Shown: positions 33,006-41,575 of the stretch, in pieces | How the letters are laid out: each line of letters begins with the position of its first letter | How positions within the stretch are numbered: the stretch's first letter is position 1 | Source of the DNA: Granulosicoccus sp045110515 | Lineage (GTDB): Bacteria > Pseudomonadota > Gammaproteobacteria > Granulosicoccales > Granulosicoccaceae | DNA: 64,000 nt | Assembly: GCA_045110515.1 (NCBI GenBank) | Contig: JBGCGD010000009.1 | Span: 1 to 64,000 of the forward strand | Direction of reading: 5' to 3' | Translations under genes and position numbers: made by a program | Notes under the pieces: model-generated | The model's database searches: none | What the model was told of the DNA's origin: nothing | Seen by the model: only the letters and a program-made list of their open reading frames with translations

Positions 33006-34307
33006 CTATGATTCACCCGTTAAGTCAAAGTTTTCACCTGGAAAATACTTGGCTAAGCGAACATCCGCAGTCCTGGCGTGTCCTTCCATACCCTCAAGAC
33101 GTGAGATGCGGGCACAGGCTTGAGCGATATCACGGTTGGCCTCTCGCGTGGAACGCTGCCAAGTGACGGTTTTGATGAACTTACCCACAGATAAACCGCC
33201 CGTGTAGTGAGCTGCGCCTTTAGTCGGTAGTACGTGGTTAGGTCCAGAAACCTTATCACCGTATGCAACGGTAGTCTCTTCGCCGAGGAAAAGTGAGCCG
33301 TAGTCGTTTAGATTCTCAAGCCACCAATCTAAATCTTCTGTTTGAATTTGAAGATGTTCTGATGCGTAGCTGTCTGATACTTGAACCGCCTCTTCACGGC
33401 TATCACATACCATGATTTCTCCGTATTCTTCCCAGGCGATGGCTGCATTGTCCCGGTTCAATTTGGGTAAGTCGGCTATGAGATCGGGAATAAGTTTGTT
33501 AACTTCGTGGGCGAGTTTTTCGTCCAGTGAAATCAACCACACCGGCGAGTTGTAGCCATGCTCAGCCTGGCCGACAAGGTCAGAGGCAACGATAGCTGGA
33601 TCAGCACTAGCATCGGCTATCACCATGCTCTCCGTTGGGCCTGCAAACATGTCGATGCCAACACGGCCAAATAAGATACGTTTAGCTTCAGCGACAAACT
33701 GATTGCCGGGGCCGGCGAGAACACGTGCAGGCGAGCATCCAAATAGTCCGAAAGCCATGGCTGCAATACCCTGTACGCCACCCAGGTTAAGGATGTTGTC
33801 AGCGCCGCAAACATCCAACGCGTACAGCACTGCCGGATGCATGCCTTCGCCGGGGCGGGTAGGTGAGCAGGCCGATATGTTTTTCACACCGGCCACTTTT
33901 GCCGTTGTCACGGTCATGATCGCAGAGGCCACGTGTGAATAACGACCACCGGGGGCGTAACATCCTGCCGCCGATACCGGGATCTGGCGTTGACCCGCGA
34001 CAAGACCCGGGATGATCTCCATTTCCGTGTTGCCAATGGTTGATAGCTGCGCTTCGGCGAAACGTCGAACGTTGTCGCGCGCGAAGCGAATGTCGTCCTT
34101 CAGTCGCTGGTTCACCGTAGCATGAGACGCTTTTCTGTCAGCTTCTGAGACAAGTATGTCTCCAGTCCACTTATCAAGTTTTTCCGCGTATGAGCGACAA
34201 ACGTCTTCGCCACCAGCCTCGATTTCATCGAGCATGTTTTGCACAATTTCGCGGACGTCTTGCTCGCCGGTAGAGGACGTTTTACTGGCTTTCTTTATGT
34301 ATTGCAT
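33006..34307 (-). CDS. Histidinol dehydrogenase-family enzyme, HpsN-like
   Basis: A 433-residue HisD-fold dehydrogenase. It has the GCYAPGGRYSHVASAIMTVTTAKVAGV core, the metal region GQAEHGYNSPVW, ASEHLQIQ and GPNHVLPTKGAAHYTGGLSVGKFIKTVTWQ. The final motif and the tail RISRLEGMEGHARTADVRLAKYFPGENF are those of HpsN (R-DHPS 3-dehydrogenase) rather than of true HisD, and no his genes are near. ATG 34307 is preferred to TTG 34325. It is divergent from a LacI regulator across two operators. Confidence 0.8.
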   Translation of the reverse strand: MQYIKKASKTSSTGEQDVREIVQNMLDEIEAGGEDVCRSYAEKLDKWTGDILVSEADRKASHATVNQRLKDDIRFARDNVRRFAEAQLSTIGNTEMEIIPGLVAGQRQIPVSAAGCYAPGGRYSHVASAIMTVTTAKVAGVKNISACSPTRPGEGMHPAVLYALDVCGADNILNLGGVQGIAAMAFGLFGCSPARVLAGPGNQFVAEAKRILFGRVGIDMFAGPTESMVIADASADPAIVASDLVGQAEHGYNSPVWLISLDEKLAHEVNKLIPDLIADLPKLNRDNAAIAWEEYGEIMVCDSREEAVQVSDSYASEHLQIQTEDLDWWLENLNDYGSLFLGEETTVAYGDKVSGPNHVLPTKGAAHYTGGLSVGKFIKTVTWQRSTREANRDIAQACARISRLEGMEGHARTADVRLAKYFPGENFDLTGES

Positions 34308-34334
34308 AGTAGGAATTGATCTCAATTGAATAAA

Positions 34335-34348
34335 TGTACGCGCTTACA
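34335..34348. promoter_or_regulatory. LacI-type operator 1
   Basis: TGTACGCGCTTACA, a near-perfect 14-bp palindrome with central CG, of the TGTAAGCGCTTACA class used by sugar-responsive LacI-family proteins. It lies 28 bp 5' of the HpsN-like gene. Confidence 0.7.
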
Positions 34349-34354
34349 TGCTAT

Positions 34355-34368
34355 TGTAAGCGCATACA
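34355..34368. promoter_or_regulatory. LacI-type operator 2
   Basis: TGTAAGCGCATACA, a near-perfect copy of the same operator, centred 20 bp from operator 1, so both lie on about the same face of the helix. The two together form a larger inverted repeat. It lies 36 bp 5' of the lacI-family gene and suggests joint control of both directions. Confidence 0.7.
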
Positions 34369-34404
34369 TGGTGAAAAAACAAGTTTTTTCGAGTTTGCTA
34401 AAAA

Positions 34405-35421
34405 ATGACTTCGCGACGAAAAATGCCCACACAGTCAGATGTTGCTGCGCTCGCTGGTGTGTCTACTGCAACAGTCTCCAGAGTGGTCAATAACAACGGC
34501 ATATCCAGTGCCGATGTGCGCCAGCGCGTGCTGTCGGCAATTCGGGAATTGAACTATGTCCCAGACGCCAGTGCCAGGGCGCTGGCAACACAGCGTTCCG
34601 GCACGCTCGGGGCGATAATCCCCACTTTAAACAACGCCATATTCGCAGAAGGTATTAACGCATTTGAAAAATCAGCTCAGGCTTTGGGCTACACCTTGAT
34701 ATTGTCGGTATCGCAACAGGACCCAGAGAGAGAGCACGATCTCATTATAAAAACGATAGAACGCGGTGTGGACGGCTTGTTATTGGTTGGTAACCTTCAC
34801 AAGCAAGCTGCCCTGGAACAACTGGAACAGGCCGGCGTTAGGCACGTTTGTACCTGGGCTTACAATGAGCAATCGCGCTCGGCTAACGTGGGTTTCGATA
34901 ACCGAAAATCCATGTATGACGTTGTCGATCACTTGCTAGACCTTGGCCACCAGCATATCGCTATGATTGCCGGTATTTCTCAGGACAATGACCGCGCAAA
35001 AGATCGAATTGCCGGAGTTCGAGATCGCTTGGAAAGTAAGGGGCTGTCGCTGCCTGCATCGAGTGTTGTCGAAGTAGAGTATTCCGTGGCTGACAGTCGC
35101 AAAGCGTTTCAACACATCATAAAGCCTGAGACCACAGCGCTGATTTGCGGCAATGACGTTATTGCCTATGGCGCGTTGCTGGAAGCACAAAAATTAGGCT
35201 TAGCTGTGCCAGAGCATCTGTCAATCACAGGCTTTGACGACTTGAGTTTGTCATCACAATTAAGTCCTGCACTGACAACCGTGCAGGTGGGCGCAGATAT
35301 TATGGGAGAGATAGCAGCGCAGAGACTCATTACCGCTGTCGAGAACGAAGGCCCTGTGGTTTCAACCCAATTGCACCCGCGATTAATCGTGCGGGAAACA
35401 ACGGGGGTTGTGCGTTCATAA
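34405..35421 (+). CDS. LacI-family transcriptional regulator
   Basis: A 338-residue regulator: N-terminal helix-turn-helix (TQSDVAALAGVSTATVSRVVNN), hinge helix (PDASARALATQRSGTLGAI) and a periplasmic-binding-like effector domain (GFDDLSLSSQLSPALTTVQV). It faces the HpsN-like operon across two tandem operators and very likely represses it and itself, with release by the substrate or an intermediate. Confidence 0.9.
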   Translation: MTSRRKMPTQSDVAALAGVSTATVSRVVNNNGISSADVRQRVLSAIRELNYVPDASARALATQRSGTLGAIIPTLNNAIFAEGINAFEKSAQALGYTLILSVSQQDPEREHDLIIKTIERGVDGLLLVGNLHKQAALEQLEQAGVRHVCTWAYNEQSRSANVGFDNRKSMYDVVDHLLDLGHQHIAMIAGISQDNDRAKDRIAGVRDRLESKGLSLPASSVVEVEYSVADSRKAFQHIIKPETTALICGNDVIAYGALLEAQKLGLAVPEHLSITGFDDLSLSSQLSPALTTVQVGADIMGEIAAQRLITAVENEGPVVSTQLHPRLIVRETTGVVRS

Positions 35422-35465
35422 TGCCCGGCAAAGCTTCAACTGAAACGTAACCGGACTATACCGTT

Positions 35466-36473
35466 TTAAGTACCGAGTGTGTTCAGCGCGGTATTGGAGC
35501 GCTCAAACCATAATCTGGATACGATATTATCTTTGGCAAGTGTGACGCCCAGTGCATCTATCCCGGTGTGGCGATAACGAAGATCAAGCAGTATCTCTCG
35601 AGCAACATTGAGATTTCCCAGCTCTTGTTCGGCGATGGCTTCGCTGTATAGGGCTGTGTCGTAGTACGTTGAGTCAGGGTAGTCCTGTCTCAGTTGTTGC
35701 ATAGTGGCAAGTGCCGCAGAATAATTTTTCTCATCCATGAGCTGAATAAACCCTTTGAGGTAGAGCGCATCATCGCCTAAGTAGCCGTCACCGTACAAAC
35801 TTGAAATGACTTCAAGTTCAGTATTAGCAGCCTCATATTGGCCCGCATCTCTTAGATCTAATGCTGACAGATATAAATCGAAGTCCTGACCATCACCGTA
35901 TACTTCAGATTCTTGAATAACCGGTAGCTTGATAGCAGCACGTCTTTTGTTTGTGGTGACGGGGTCTCCGTCTATATAGTCACTATAGAGCTTCTTTGCG
36001 GATGTATAGTCACCGGCGTCTTCTAAGTCTTTTCCGGCATAGTAATTCTGTTCGTTGACGTTGACGGATTCAGGAACCAATTGGATTGTGTCGTAGTCGA
36101 CAACTAAATTTGCCAGCTTCCGCCCATCGGTTATCGGTTGGAAAGTAATGCCAACTGAAATTGCCTGTGCGGGTTTGAGAACAATATCGTTAATAGCTTC
36201 TGCAGCGAAGTCATCTGAATTGTCACCCGTTATCCCAACCGATTTAAGTGGGTACTCATCCGCTCCACGATTTGAAATCTGAATGCGTTGAGTTGTATCG
36301 GTACCGACATCCTTAGTTCCAAAGTAGAAATCAGGTGCAGAGACATGTAGGTAAGTGCCGTTGACTCCCTGAGTGCTTCCACTGCCGCTTCCGCCTCCAC
36401 CACAGGCTTGAAGAAATACACAGGCAAGTGTCGCAGCTAGCAGCGGACGAGTGCTTGATTGCGTAGTTTTCAT
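35466..36473 (-). CDS. Lipoprotein with anchor-D-like and tetratricopeptide-like regions
   Basis: A 335-residue predicted lipoprotein: lipobox L-Q-A-C at residues 21-24 (LACVFLQACGGGGSGSG), then an immunoglobulin-like segment (FYFGTKDVGTDTTQRIQISNRGADEYPLKSVGITG) like choice-of-anchor D domains, then helical repeats of TPR/YbgF type (YYAGKDLEDAGDYTSAKKLYSDYI; LDLRDAGQYEAANTELEVI; ALYSEAIAEQELGNLNVAREI). It lies 4 bases after the HAMP gene and is co-transcribed with it. The function is unknown. Confidence 0.78.
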   Translation of the reverse strand: MKTTQSSTRPLLAATLACVFLQACGGGGSGSGSTQGVNGTYLHVSAPDFYFGTKDVGTDTTQRIQISNRGADEYPLKSVGITGDNSDDFAAEAINDIVLKPAQAISVGITFQPITDGRKLANLVVDYDTIQLVPESVNVNEQNYYAGKDLEDAGDYTSAKKLYSDYIDGDPVTTNKRRAAIKLPVIQESEVYGDGQDFDLYLSALDLRDAGQYEAANTELEVISSLYGDGYLGDDALYLKGFIQLMDEKNYSAALATMQQLRQDYPDSTYYDTALYSEAIAEQELGNLNVAREILLDLRYRHTGIDALGVTLAKDNIVSRLWFERSNTALNTLGT

Positions 36474-36477
36474 GTAA

Positions 36478-37101
36478 TCAGGCAGCCTTTTTGTCTTGCA
36501 TGGACTCTTCTATGTCTACTTGGAAAAAGTCCAAAGCGTGGCGACAGTCGTTGATAGCATCGTTGAGCTCCTGAGGGCTAGTGCCGTTTTGTTCAACACT
36601 GCTCACCTGTTCAATGCCTGACTTAGCTGCTGCGATTTGTTCGCGAATAGAGCGTGCGGCAGCTGTTAACTCATGAGCGATATCGCCGAAATCACGATTA
36701 TCATCTGCTCGCAGGCGAACATCCAAACGACCATCGCCAATTTGGCGTAGGGAACGTTTGATGGCCAGGATAGGTTGGCCCAGTTTGCGTGTTATGTAAA
36801 CGCTAAGGCAAACCGTGACGATGACATTCACGACTAACATGGCAGTTAACCATTTACCTAACACCGCAGTTAGCGTGGGGACCGCCTCGTTTGCCAATGC
36901 CATATCTTCAGACACAAACAGAAGTGGCGATACGCCAGCGAGAATTTGCCCCAGCATCTGATGATAGAAAACACCAACCATGACAGTGGTAACGGCCAGA
37001 TACATCAAACTAAGCTTTAGTACCCTACGAATTTCCCTCGCTTGGAAACTCTTATCGCGAAGCAAACTACCCAGAAAACCGAAATCGGACGAACGTTCCA
37101 T
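36478..37101 (-). CDS. Membrane protein with two TM segments and a HAMP domain
   Basis: About 207 residues from ATG 37101 (a TTG start at 37119 is possible). TM1 is LMYLAVTTVMVGVFYHQML and TM2 WLTAMLVVNVIVTVCLSVYI, followed by a HAMP domain (RKLGQPILAIKRSLRQIGDGRLDVRLRADDNRDFGDIAHELTAAARSIREQI) and a short helical end. There is no kinase, cyclase or methyl-accepting region, so it is a HAMP-only stub that may pass a signal to another protein. The lipoprotein gene follows directly. Confidence 0.8.
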   Translation of the reverse strand: MERSSDFGFLGSLLRDKSFQAREIRRVLKLSLMYLAVTTVMVGVFYHQMLGQILAGVSPLLFVSEDMALANEAVPTLTAVLGKWLTAMLVVNVIVTVCLSVYITRKLGQPILAIKRSLRQIGDGRLDVRLRADDNRDFGDIAHELTAAARSIREQIAAAKSGIEQVSSVEQNGTSPQELNDAINDCRHALDFFQVDIEESMQDKKAA

Positions 37102-37244
37102 GGAATACACCAACGTCAAAAAAGATATTTACAACGTTTTGTCGGCGAATTCACTTTTTTCTTAATTTAGAAAACGGCTCTCGGGGAAGCTACGGTGGTT
37201 ATACTTGTGCTTTGGTTCTCACCCCGGATGGGGTTAGCTGCTTT

Positions 37245-38726
37245 ATGAGTGTTGATCCAGTTCAATATGTCGGGCCGGAGATGGCTTTTCCGCTTGCAGG
37301 TGGTCTTTACCTACTCATGGCGTTAGTCGCCGGTGTGCACGTTGTTTTGAACAAAAAGAACGAAGCATCGGCATTCAGTTGGCTAGGAATCATTATCCTG
37401 GCACCCTTGCTGGGAGCAGTGCTGTATTGGTTATTTGGCATTAATCGGATACGGAGGCGAGCTCAGGCTGAGTTATCTGAGCACGCACCTCTGAGCACAG
37501 CGGTCAAAACTCATCATGTTGTTCAGTCTCACCAATGCCCTGATCAGTGGCAGGAGTTAATGAAACTAGGGTTGGGGGTTCACGAATCAGACTATCTGCA
37601 GGCGAATAGTCTAAGGCCATTGATCAACGGTGATGAAGCGTACCCGGAAATGCTGAACGCTATAAACAATGCTCAACAGTCCGTTGTGCTCTCCAGTTAT
37701 ATTTTTGAACACGATGAGGCTGGTAGGCAATTTGTGAGCGCGTTGGTTGCCGCAAATCACCGAGGTGTTTCGGTAAGAGTCCTTATAGACGGGCTTGGTG
37801 TGGGTTATGGTCTGAGTCTTGTTCGCGCCGATCGAGTGCTTCGTAAGCAAGGTGTCAAAACGGCACGCTTTCTATCTGCGCTTTCATCCTCAGGTACCCG
37901 TTTTATTAATTTAAGGAACCACCGCAAGATCCTATCAGTTGATGGCAAGGTTGCCTTCGTGGGTGGTATGAATATACGCCAAGGGAATTTGTTGCAAACT
38001 TTGGCTAAACGCTCAGGTAATCAGCTGACACAAGATGTCCATTTTAAAGTACTTGGACCCGTCATCAATCAAATTAACGCGGTGTTCTCAGCAGACTGGG
38101 AATTTGCAACTAACGAGGTACTCAGCTTGCCAGATTGGTCTGATGAAAACTTCAATACAAAGAGTGAATTAAATACTGAAGCATCAGTTAGCACCAGAGT
38201 CTTGGTTGATGGCCCGGACGACAACTATCAAAAGTTGCCGCTTACGATGTTGGGCGCTATCAATGCAGCCAAAGATCGAGTGTGTATCGTATCGCCTTAT
38301 TTTTTGCCGGGTTCATTGATAATGAACGCTTTGCATATGGCGGTATTACGAGGCGTGAAGGTGGATGTCTGTGTGCCAGCTCGGAATAACCTTCCCTTTG
38401 TCGGATGGGCCATGAGAGCCAACCGCCGTGGTTTACTGGAGAAGGGCGTTCATCTCTATGAATCTACGGCGCCGTTTGATCATAGTAAGTTATTCTTGGT
38501 CGACGATTACTGGAGCTTGATAGGTTCAAGCAATTGGGATTCCAGAAGCCTAGAGTTGAATTTCGAAATAAATCTCGAGTGTTATGGCTCCGGTCTGAAC
38601 CGCTCAATAAGTGACATTATCGATAAGAAGTTACTCAAGTCTACTGAAATTCTTGAATGTACTGATCAACATCTTATACAGCGTCTGCGCAATAATTTCT
38701 GCCGAATGTTCTCACCTTACCTCTAA
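37245..38726 (+). CDS. cls: Cardiolipin synthase (phospholipase D family)
   Basis: About 493 residues from ATG 37245; a TTG 33 bases upstream is in frame. Two N-terminal membrane spans (FPLAGGLYLLMALVAGVHVVL; WLGIIILAPLLGAVLYWLFG) are followed by two PLD domains with HKD motifs NHRKILSVDGKVAFVGGMN and DHSKLFLVDDYWSLIGSSNWD. It joins two phosphatidylglycerols (or PG and PE) into cardiolipin at the inner membrane. The EEP gene begins 3 bases after its stop. Confidence 0.9.
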   Translation: MSVDPVQYVGPEMAFPLAGGLYLLMALVAGVHVVLNKKNEASAFSWLGIIILAPLLGAVLYWLFGINRIRRRAQAELSEHAPLSTAVKTHHVVQSHQCPDQWQELMKLGLGVHESDYLQANSLRPLINGDEAYPEMLNAINNAQQSVVLSSYIFEHDEAGRQFVSALVAANHRGVSVRVLIDGLGVGYGLSLVRADRVLRKQGVKTARFLSALSSSGTRFINLRNHRKILSVDGKVAFVGGMNIRQGNLLQTLAKRSGNQLTQDVHFKVLGPVINQINAVFSADWEFATNEVLSLPDWSDENFNTKSELNTEASVSTRVLVDGPDDNYQKLPLTMLGAINAAKDRVCIVSPYFLPGSLIMNALHMAVLRGVKVDVCVPARNNLPFVGWAMRANRRGLLEKGVHLYESTAPFDHSKLFLVDDYWSLIGSSNWDSRSLELNFEINLECYGSGLNRSISDIIDKKLLKSTEILECTDQHLIQRLRNNFCRMFSPYL

Positions 38727-38729
38727 TTT

Positions 38730-39515
38730 ATGCTGCGTCAGTTCCTGCCATATTGCTATACCGCCGAAGATGAACTCAGGGAGTTGGGTCAGGCCTCTCA
38801 AGTGTCTTTGGGTTCCCACATTAGGGTGCTGGTTTGGAATATATACAAAGCGAAAAAGTCTAACTGGATAACGGACTTTAAAAAGCTGGCCTTTGATAAA
38901 GAGCTTGTCTTGTTGCAAGAGGCTGTCACCAACGCACCCTCGGATCATCTGTTTGAACAAGACAACGCTTTACAGTGGGTGATGGCAAGAAGTTTTAAGT
39001 ACCCAAAGACAGAGATCGAGACTGGCGTGAAAACCGGGTGTTTGGCCGCGACAAGTGCAAGACAGCTCTACATTTCAGAGCATACGGAGCCTCTTTTACA
39101 AACACGCAAACTGTTGCTGAGCACGCAATACCCTATTGCAGGTTCCAGTCAGAATTTGCTGGTCATCAACATGCACGCTATTAATTTCGTTGCCACCAAG
39201 AAATACGTTGCTCAGCTAGAACAATTGGGTGCGGCACTGGCTGACCATGATGGACCCATTTTGTTGGCAGGGGACTTTAATACGTGGAGTGCGGCGAGAC
39301 TAGAGTCGTTTCAGTCTGTTGCAATGGGATCTGGCCTAGTTGAAGCTGTCATGGCACGCCAGGGGCGGGCCGCTACCCTTAACCTCCATTTGGATCATGT
39401 TTTTTATCGTGGGCTGTCATTGCAGTCCATCGACTCGCTAGAGCATGTGCGCTCTTCAGATCACGCCCCGATAGTGGCAAGCTTTAACGTCGACGGAATA
39501 GCACCGTCCAGCTAA
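38730..39515 (+). CDS. Endonuclease/exonuclease/phosphatase (EEP) family protein, YafD-like
   Basis: A 261-residue EEP-fold enzyme with the expected motifs in order: VWNIYKAKKSNW (Asn), LLQEA (metal Glu), NMHAI (His), AGDFNTW (Asp, Asn) and SSDHAPI (Asp, His). Such enzymes are Mg-dependent nucleases or phosphodiesterases/phosphatases. No signal peptide is seen. Tight coupling with cardiolipin synthase hints at a lipid phosphate or headgroup as substrate, but that is inference. Confidence 0.85.
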   Translation: MLRQFLPYCYTAEDELRELGQASQVSLGSHIRVLVWNIYKAKKSNWITDFKKLAFDKELVLLQEAVTNAPSDHLFEQDNALQWVMARSFKYPKTEIETGVKTGCLAATSARQLYISEHTEPLLQTRKLLLSTQYPIAGSSQNLLVINMHAINFVATKKYVAQLEQLGAALADHDGPILLAGDFNTWSAARLESFQSVAMGSGLVEAVMARQGRAATLNLHLDHVFYRGLSLQSIDSLEHVRSSDHAPIVASFNVDGIAPSS

Positions 39516-39537
39516 CTATCTTGTTAGCAGTAAGCGG

Positions 39538-39729
39538 TTAGCCTCTTACAGTGGTAATCAAAAAAGCGACGAACAAGACGACTGCGCCAATGAGCATTGA
39601 CACATTCAACCACTCTTTAGAGCTGCCTTTTGGGCCGTTCTGGAGCCAGTCCTTAGCCACAGGAATCATACGCCAAATCATAAAACCCATGACGATGGCA
39701 ACTGGGATTTGAAACCAAAGGTTATCCAC
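39538..39729 (-). CDS. Small two-span membrane protein
   Basis: A 63-residue protein with two hydrophobic helices (IPVAIVMGFMIWRMIPVA; WLNVSMLIGAVVLFVAFLITTV) joined by a polar loop KDWLQNGPKGSSKE. I do not recognise a named family. It follows the Bax-inhibitor gene on the same strand, separated by two hairpins. Composition and regular helices make it a credible gene. Confidence 0.65.
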   Translation of the reverse strand: MDNLWFQIPVAIVMGFMIWRMIPVAKDWLQNGPKGSSKEWLNVSMLIGAVVLFVAFLITTVRG

Positions 39730-39768
39730 GTTATAAGTCTCGCTTTTAAATTACTGAAAGGTAGAAAG

Positions 39769-39798
39769 CTTCAAGGCCACTTTGATGTGGCCTTGAAG
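39769..39798 (-). terminator. Terminator of the Bax-inhibitor gene
   Basis: A 12-bp perfect stem CTTCAAGGCCAC / GTGGCCTTGAAG with loop TTTGAT; on the minus strand it is followed by the T-rich CTTTCTACCTTTC. A second hairpin (CTGACC-TCCGA / TCGGA-GGTCAG, 39801-39826) precedes it on that strand. Confidence 0.65.
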
Positions 39799-39854
39799 GT
39801 TCTGACCTCCGAGCATCGGATGGTCAGTCGTGTTGCGAACTTAAGGCCCGACGA

Positions 39855-40520
39855 CTACTCGTCGCTCATGATTCCTAAAAGGTGCAGTAGGCTCGTGAAC
39901 AGGTTGAAGATGTTCAGGAACATGCTGACTGTTGCGCGGATGTAGTTGGTCTCGCCGCCGTTCACAATTCGGCCTGTGTCGAACAAGATGAATCCGCTCA
40001 TCAACAGTACAATTGCACCTGATACCGCCATGGAGAGTGCAGGGATTTGCGCGAAGATATTGATGATGGCAGCACCGAACACGACTATGAGTCCGACGAA
40101 GAGCATTCCGCCCATGAAGTCGAAGCTTTTCTTCGTTGTCAGTACATAAGCGCTTAGGGCAAGGAAGATTACACCTGTACCGCCCATTGCGGTGGCAATG
40201 ATTGATGAGCCATTTGGCAGCGAGGCGTAGGCATTGAGCATGGGCCCAAGTCCAAAGCCCAGCAGACCGGTTCCTAGGAACACAATGCCAATGCCTTTGG
40301 CAGAATTTTCAAATTTTGGCAGTACGAACATGAGTATGCCGATAGCACCCAGGGTACATACCAAAGACATGCCGCGTGGTGGATTCATTGCCATGGAAAC
40401 CACGGCCATTACCGCACTGAACAGTAGTGTCGTCGCCAACAAAGCGTAAGTATTTCGAAGCACGCGGTTGGTGGAAAGAATACTGTCCGCCGTCCGGGTG
40501 ACTGGGCTGGTGGTTTGCAT
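39855..40520 (-). CDS. Bax inhibitor-1/YccA-family membrane protein
   Basis: A 221-residue protein with seven hydrophobic segments and the family's features: N-terminal TNRVLRNTYALLATTLLFSAVMAVVSMA and the C-terminal GFILFDTGRIVNGGETNYIRATVSMFLNIFNLFTSLLHLLG, with the DTGRI and LYLDIFNLF-like motifs. Bacterial members (YccA, YbhL) sit in the inner membrane; YccA restrains FtsH, and others conduct Ca or H ions. Confidence 0.9.
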   Translation of the reverse strand: MQTTSPVTRTADSILSTNRVLRNTYALLATTLLFSAVMAVVSMAMNPPRGMSLVCTLGAIGILMFVLPKFENSAKGIGIVFLGTGLLGFGLGPMLNAYASLPNGSSIIATAMGGTGVIFLALSAYVLTTKKSFDFMGGMLFVGLIVVFGAAIINIFAQIPALSMAVSGAIVLLMSGFILFDTGRIVNGGETNYIRATVSMFLNIFNLFTSLLHLLGIMSDE

Positions 40521-40800
40521 ACCTTAAAAAACTCCTCGTAAATGTATGAGATGAAGTATTACAGCTCAAAATTGACCTTGTTGCCACTATAACGTTGTAG
40601 AGGCAAATCAGGCATGTGGATCATCAGTATTTTTCGTTATGTAACCTCGAAAAACACAGCTCCCATACCTAATCTTAAAAGGTATGGCGATTGAATGTGG
40701 CAATTCAAGTCAGCAATACGACCTTTTTTGGAAATAATAGTGCCGAATTTGTCACGGAAGCTGCACATTTTGGCCAGAATCTTGTAAACTCTCGGCCGTC

Positions 40801-40888
40801 GGAGAGGTGGCAGAGTGGTCGAATGCGGCGGTCTTGAAAACCGTTGACTGTCAAAGGTCCGGGGGTTCGAATCCCTCCCTCTCCGCCA
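40801..40888 (+). tRNA. tRNA-Ser (anticodon UGA)
   Basis: An 88-base cloverleaf. The acceptor stem GGAGAGG pairs with CCTCTCC, discriminator G and encoded CCA at 40886-40888. The anticodon loop reads CT-TGA-AA on stem GCGGT/ACCGT. The long variable arm (TTGACTGTCAAAGGTCC region) is typical of class II serine tRNAs, and the T-loop is GGTTCGAATCC. It reads UCA and related serine codons. Confidence 0.95.
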
Positions 40889-40950
40889 GTACCCTTTACA
40901 GCGTTGTAATGAGGCACTGACTTCCCAAAACTGGTGTTGTCCCCCAGGCC

Positions 40951-41547
40951 TCACTGAACGATATACGGCTCTACTGACTCCACATCGAGTCGGTATCCTG
41001 AGGTCGCCAAATCACTTTCAATAGTCTCCGTGCGAACTGTGCCGGTAGCCCAGACAGGCTCGTACATGCTGCGAATTTCTACAGCAACAGGAGACATCGC
41101 ATGAACAATTTGATTGGCAGGCGGAGGTGGTGTGTGGATGCAGGCACCGAGATAGGGCACGAGTAAAAACTCACTCGCAGTGTTCTGGTCTTCGAACTCC
41201 AATGGCGTGACGTAGGCTGCGATTTTGACGCGTTTTCCGTCTAAATCCTCCACCACTGGAGCGTAGAAAAACGCCTCCTTTAGCTCTTCAAGGCGGGCGT
41301 TTGATTCATCGCTTCCATCCATGAGCTTGTCTATTTCCTCTTGTGACATGGTTTCAAAAGGATTCTCTGGTTGCACGAAATCTTCAGGAATTAGATCGGC
41401 CCATGCAATCTCTTTTATTTCACCCTTTGCCAATTGGGCCGTTACAGAATTGTCCCCGCCAAGCTTTGACCAAGCCAGCAAACCTCCACCAGCGAGAATG
41501 GAAACCACAGCTATAGCGGCTGTTATTAGTCGTCCTGATGCTTGCAT
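40951..41547 (-). CDS. DUF3299 protein, anchored to the membrane
   Basis: From ATG 41547 (GGGGA site) the product is 198 residues: an N-terminal hydrophobic anchor (LITAAIAVVSILAGGGLLAW), then the DUF3299 domain (IAWADLIPEDFV ... VKIAAYVTPLEFEDQ-like ... FLLVPYLGACIHTPPPPANQIVHA). The VPYLGACIHTPPPPANQ motif is characteristic of this family, which is often found with FtsX/LolD-like transporter genes. It is the last gene of the operon with the ABC permease 28 bases upstream. Confidence 0.87.
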   Translation of the reverse strand: MQASGRLITAAIAVVSILAGGGLLAWSKLGGDNSVTAQLAKGEIKEIAWADLIPEDFVQPENPFETMSQEEIDKLMDGSDESNARLEELKEAFFYAPVVEDLDGKRVKIAAYVTPLEFEDQNTASEFLLVPYLGACIHTPPPPANQIVHAMSPVAVEIRSMYEPVWATGTVRTETIESDLATSGYRLDVESVEPYIVQ

Positions 41548-41575
41548 AATGGTTTTCCCCTGTTTTTTGCTGCTG

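Noticed and set aside
33006..34307. hisD of histidine biosynthesis
   Set aside because: No his genes nearby, a divergent LacI regulator, and C-terminal motifs of the HpsN group.
40637..40954. Minus-strand frame of 105 codons over the tRNA
   Set aside because: It runs through tRNA-Ser(UGA), a structural RNA, and has the typical false match created by antisense tRNA.
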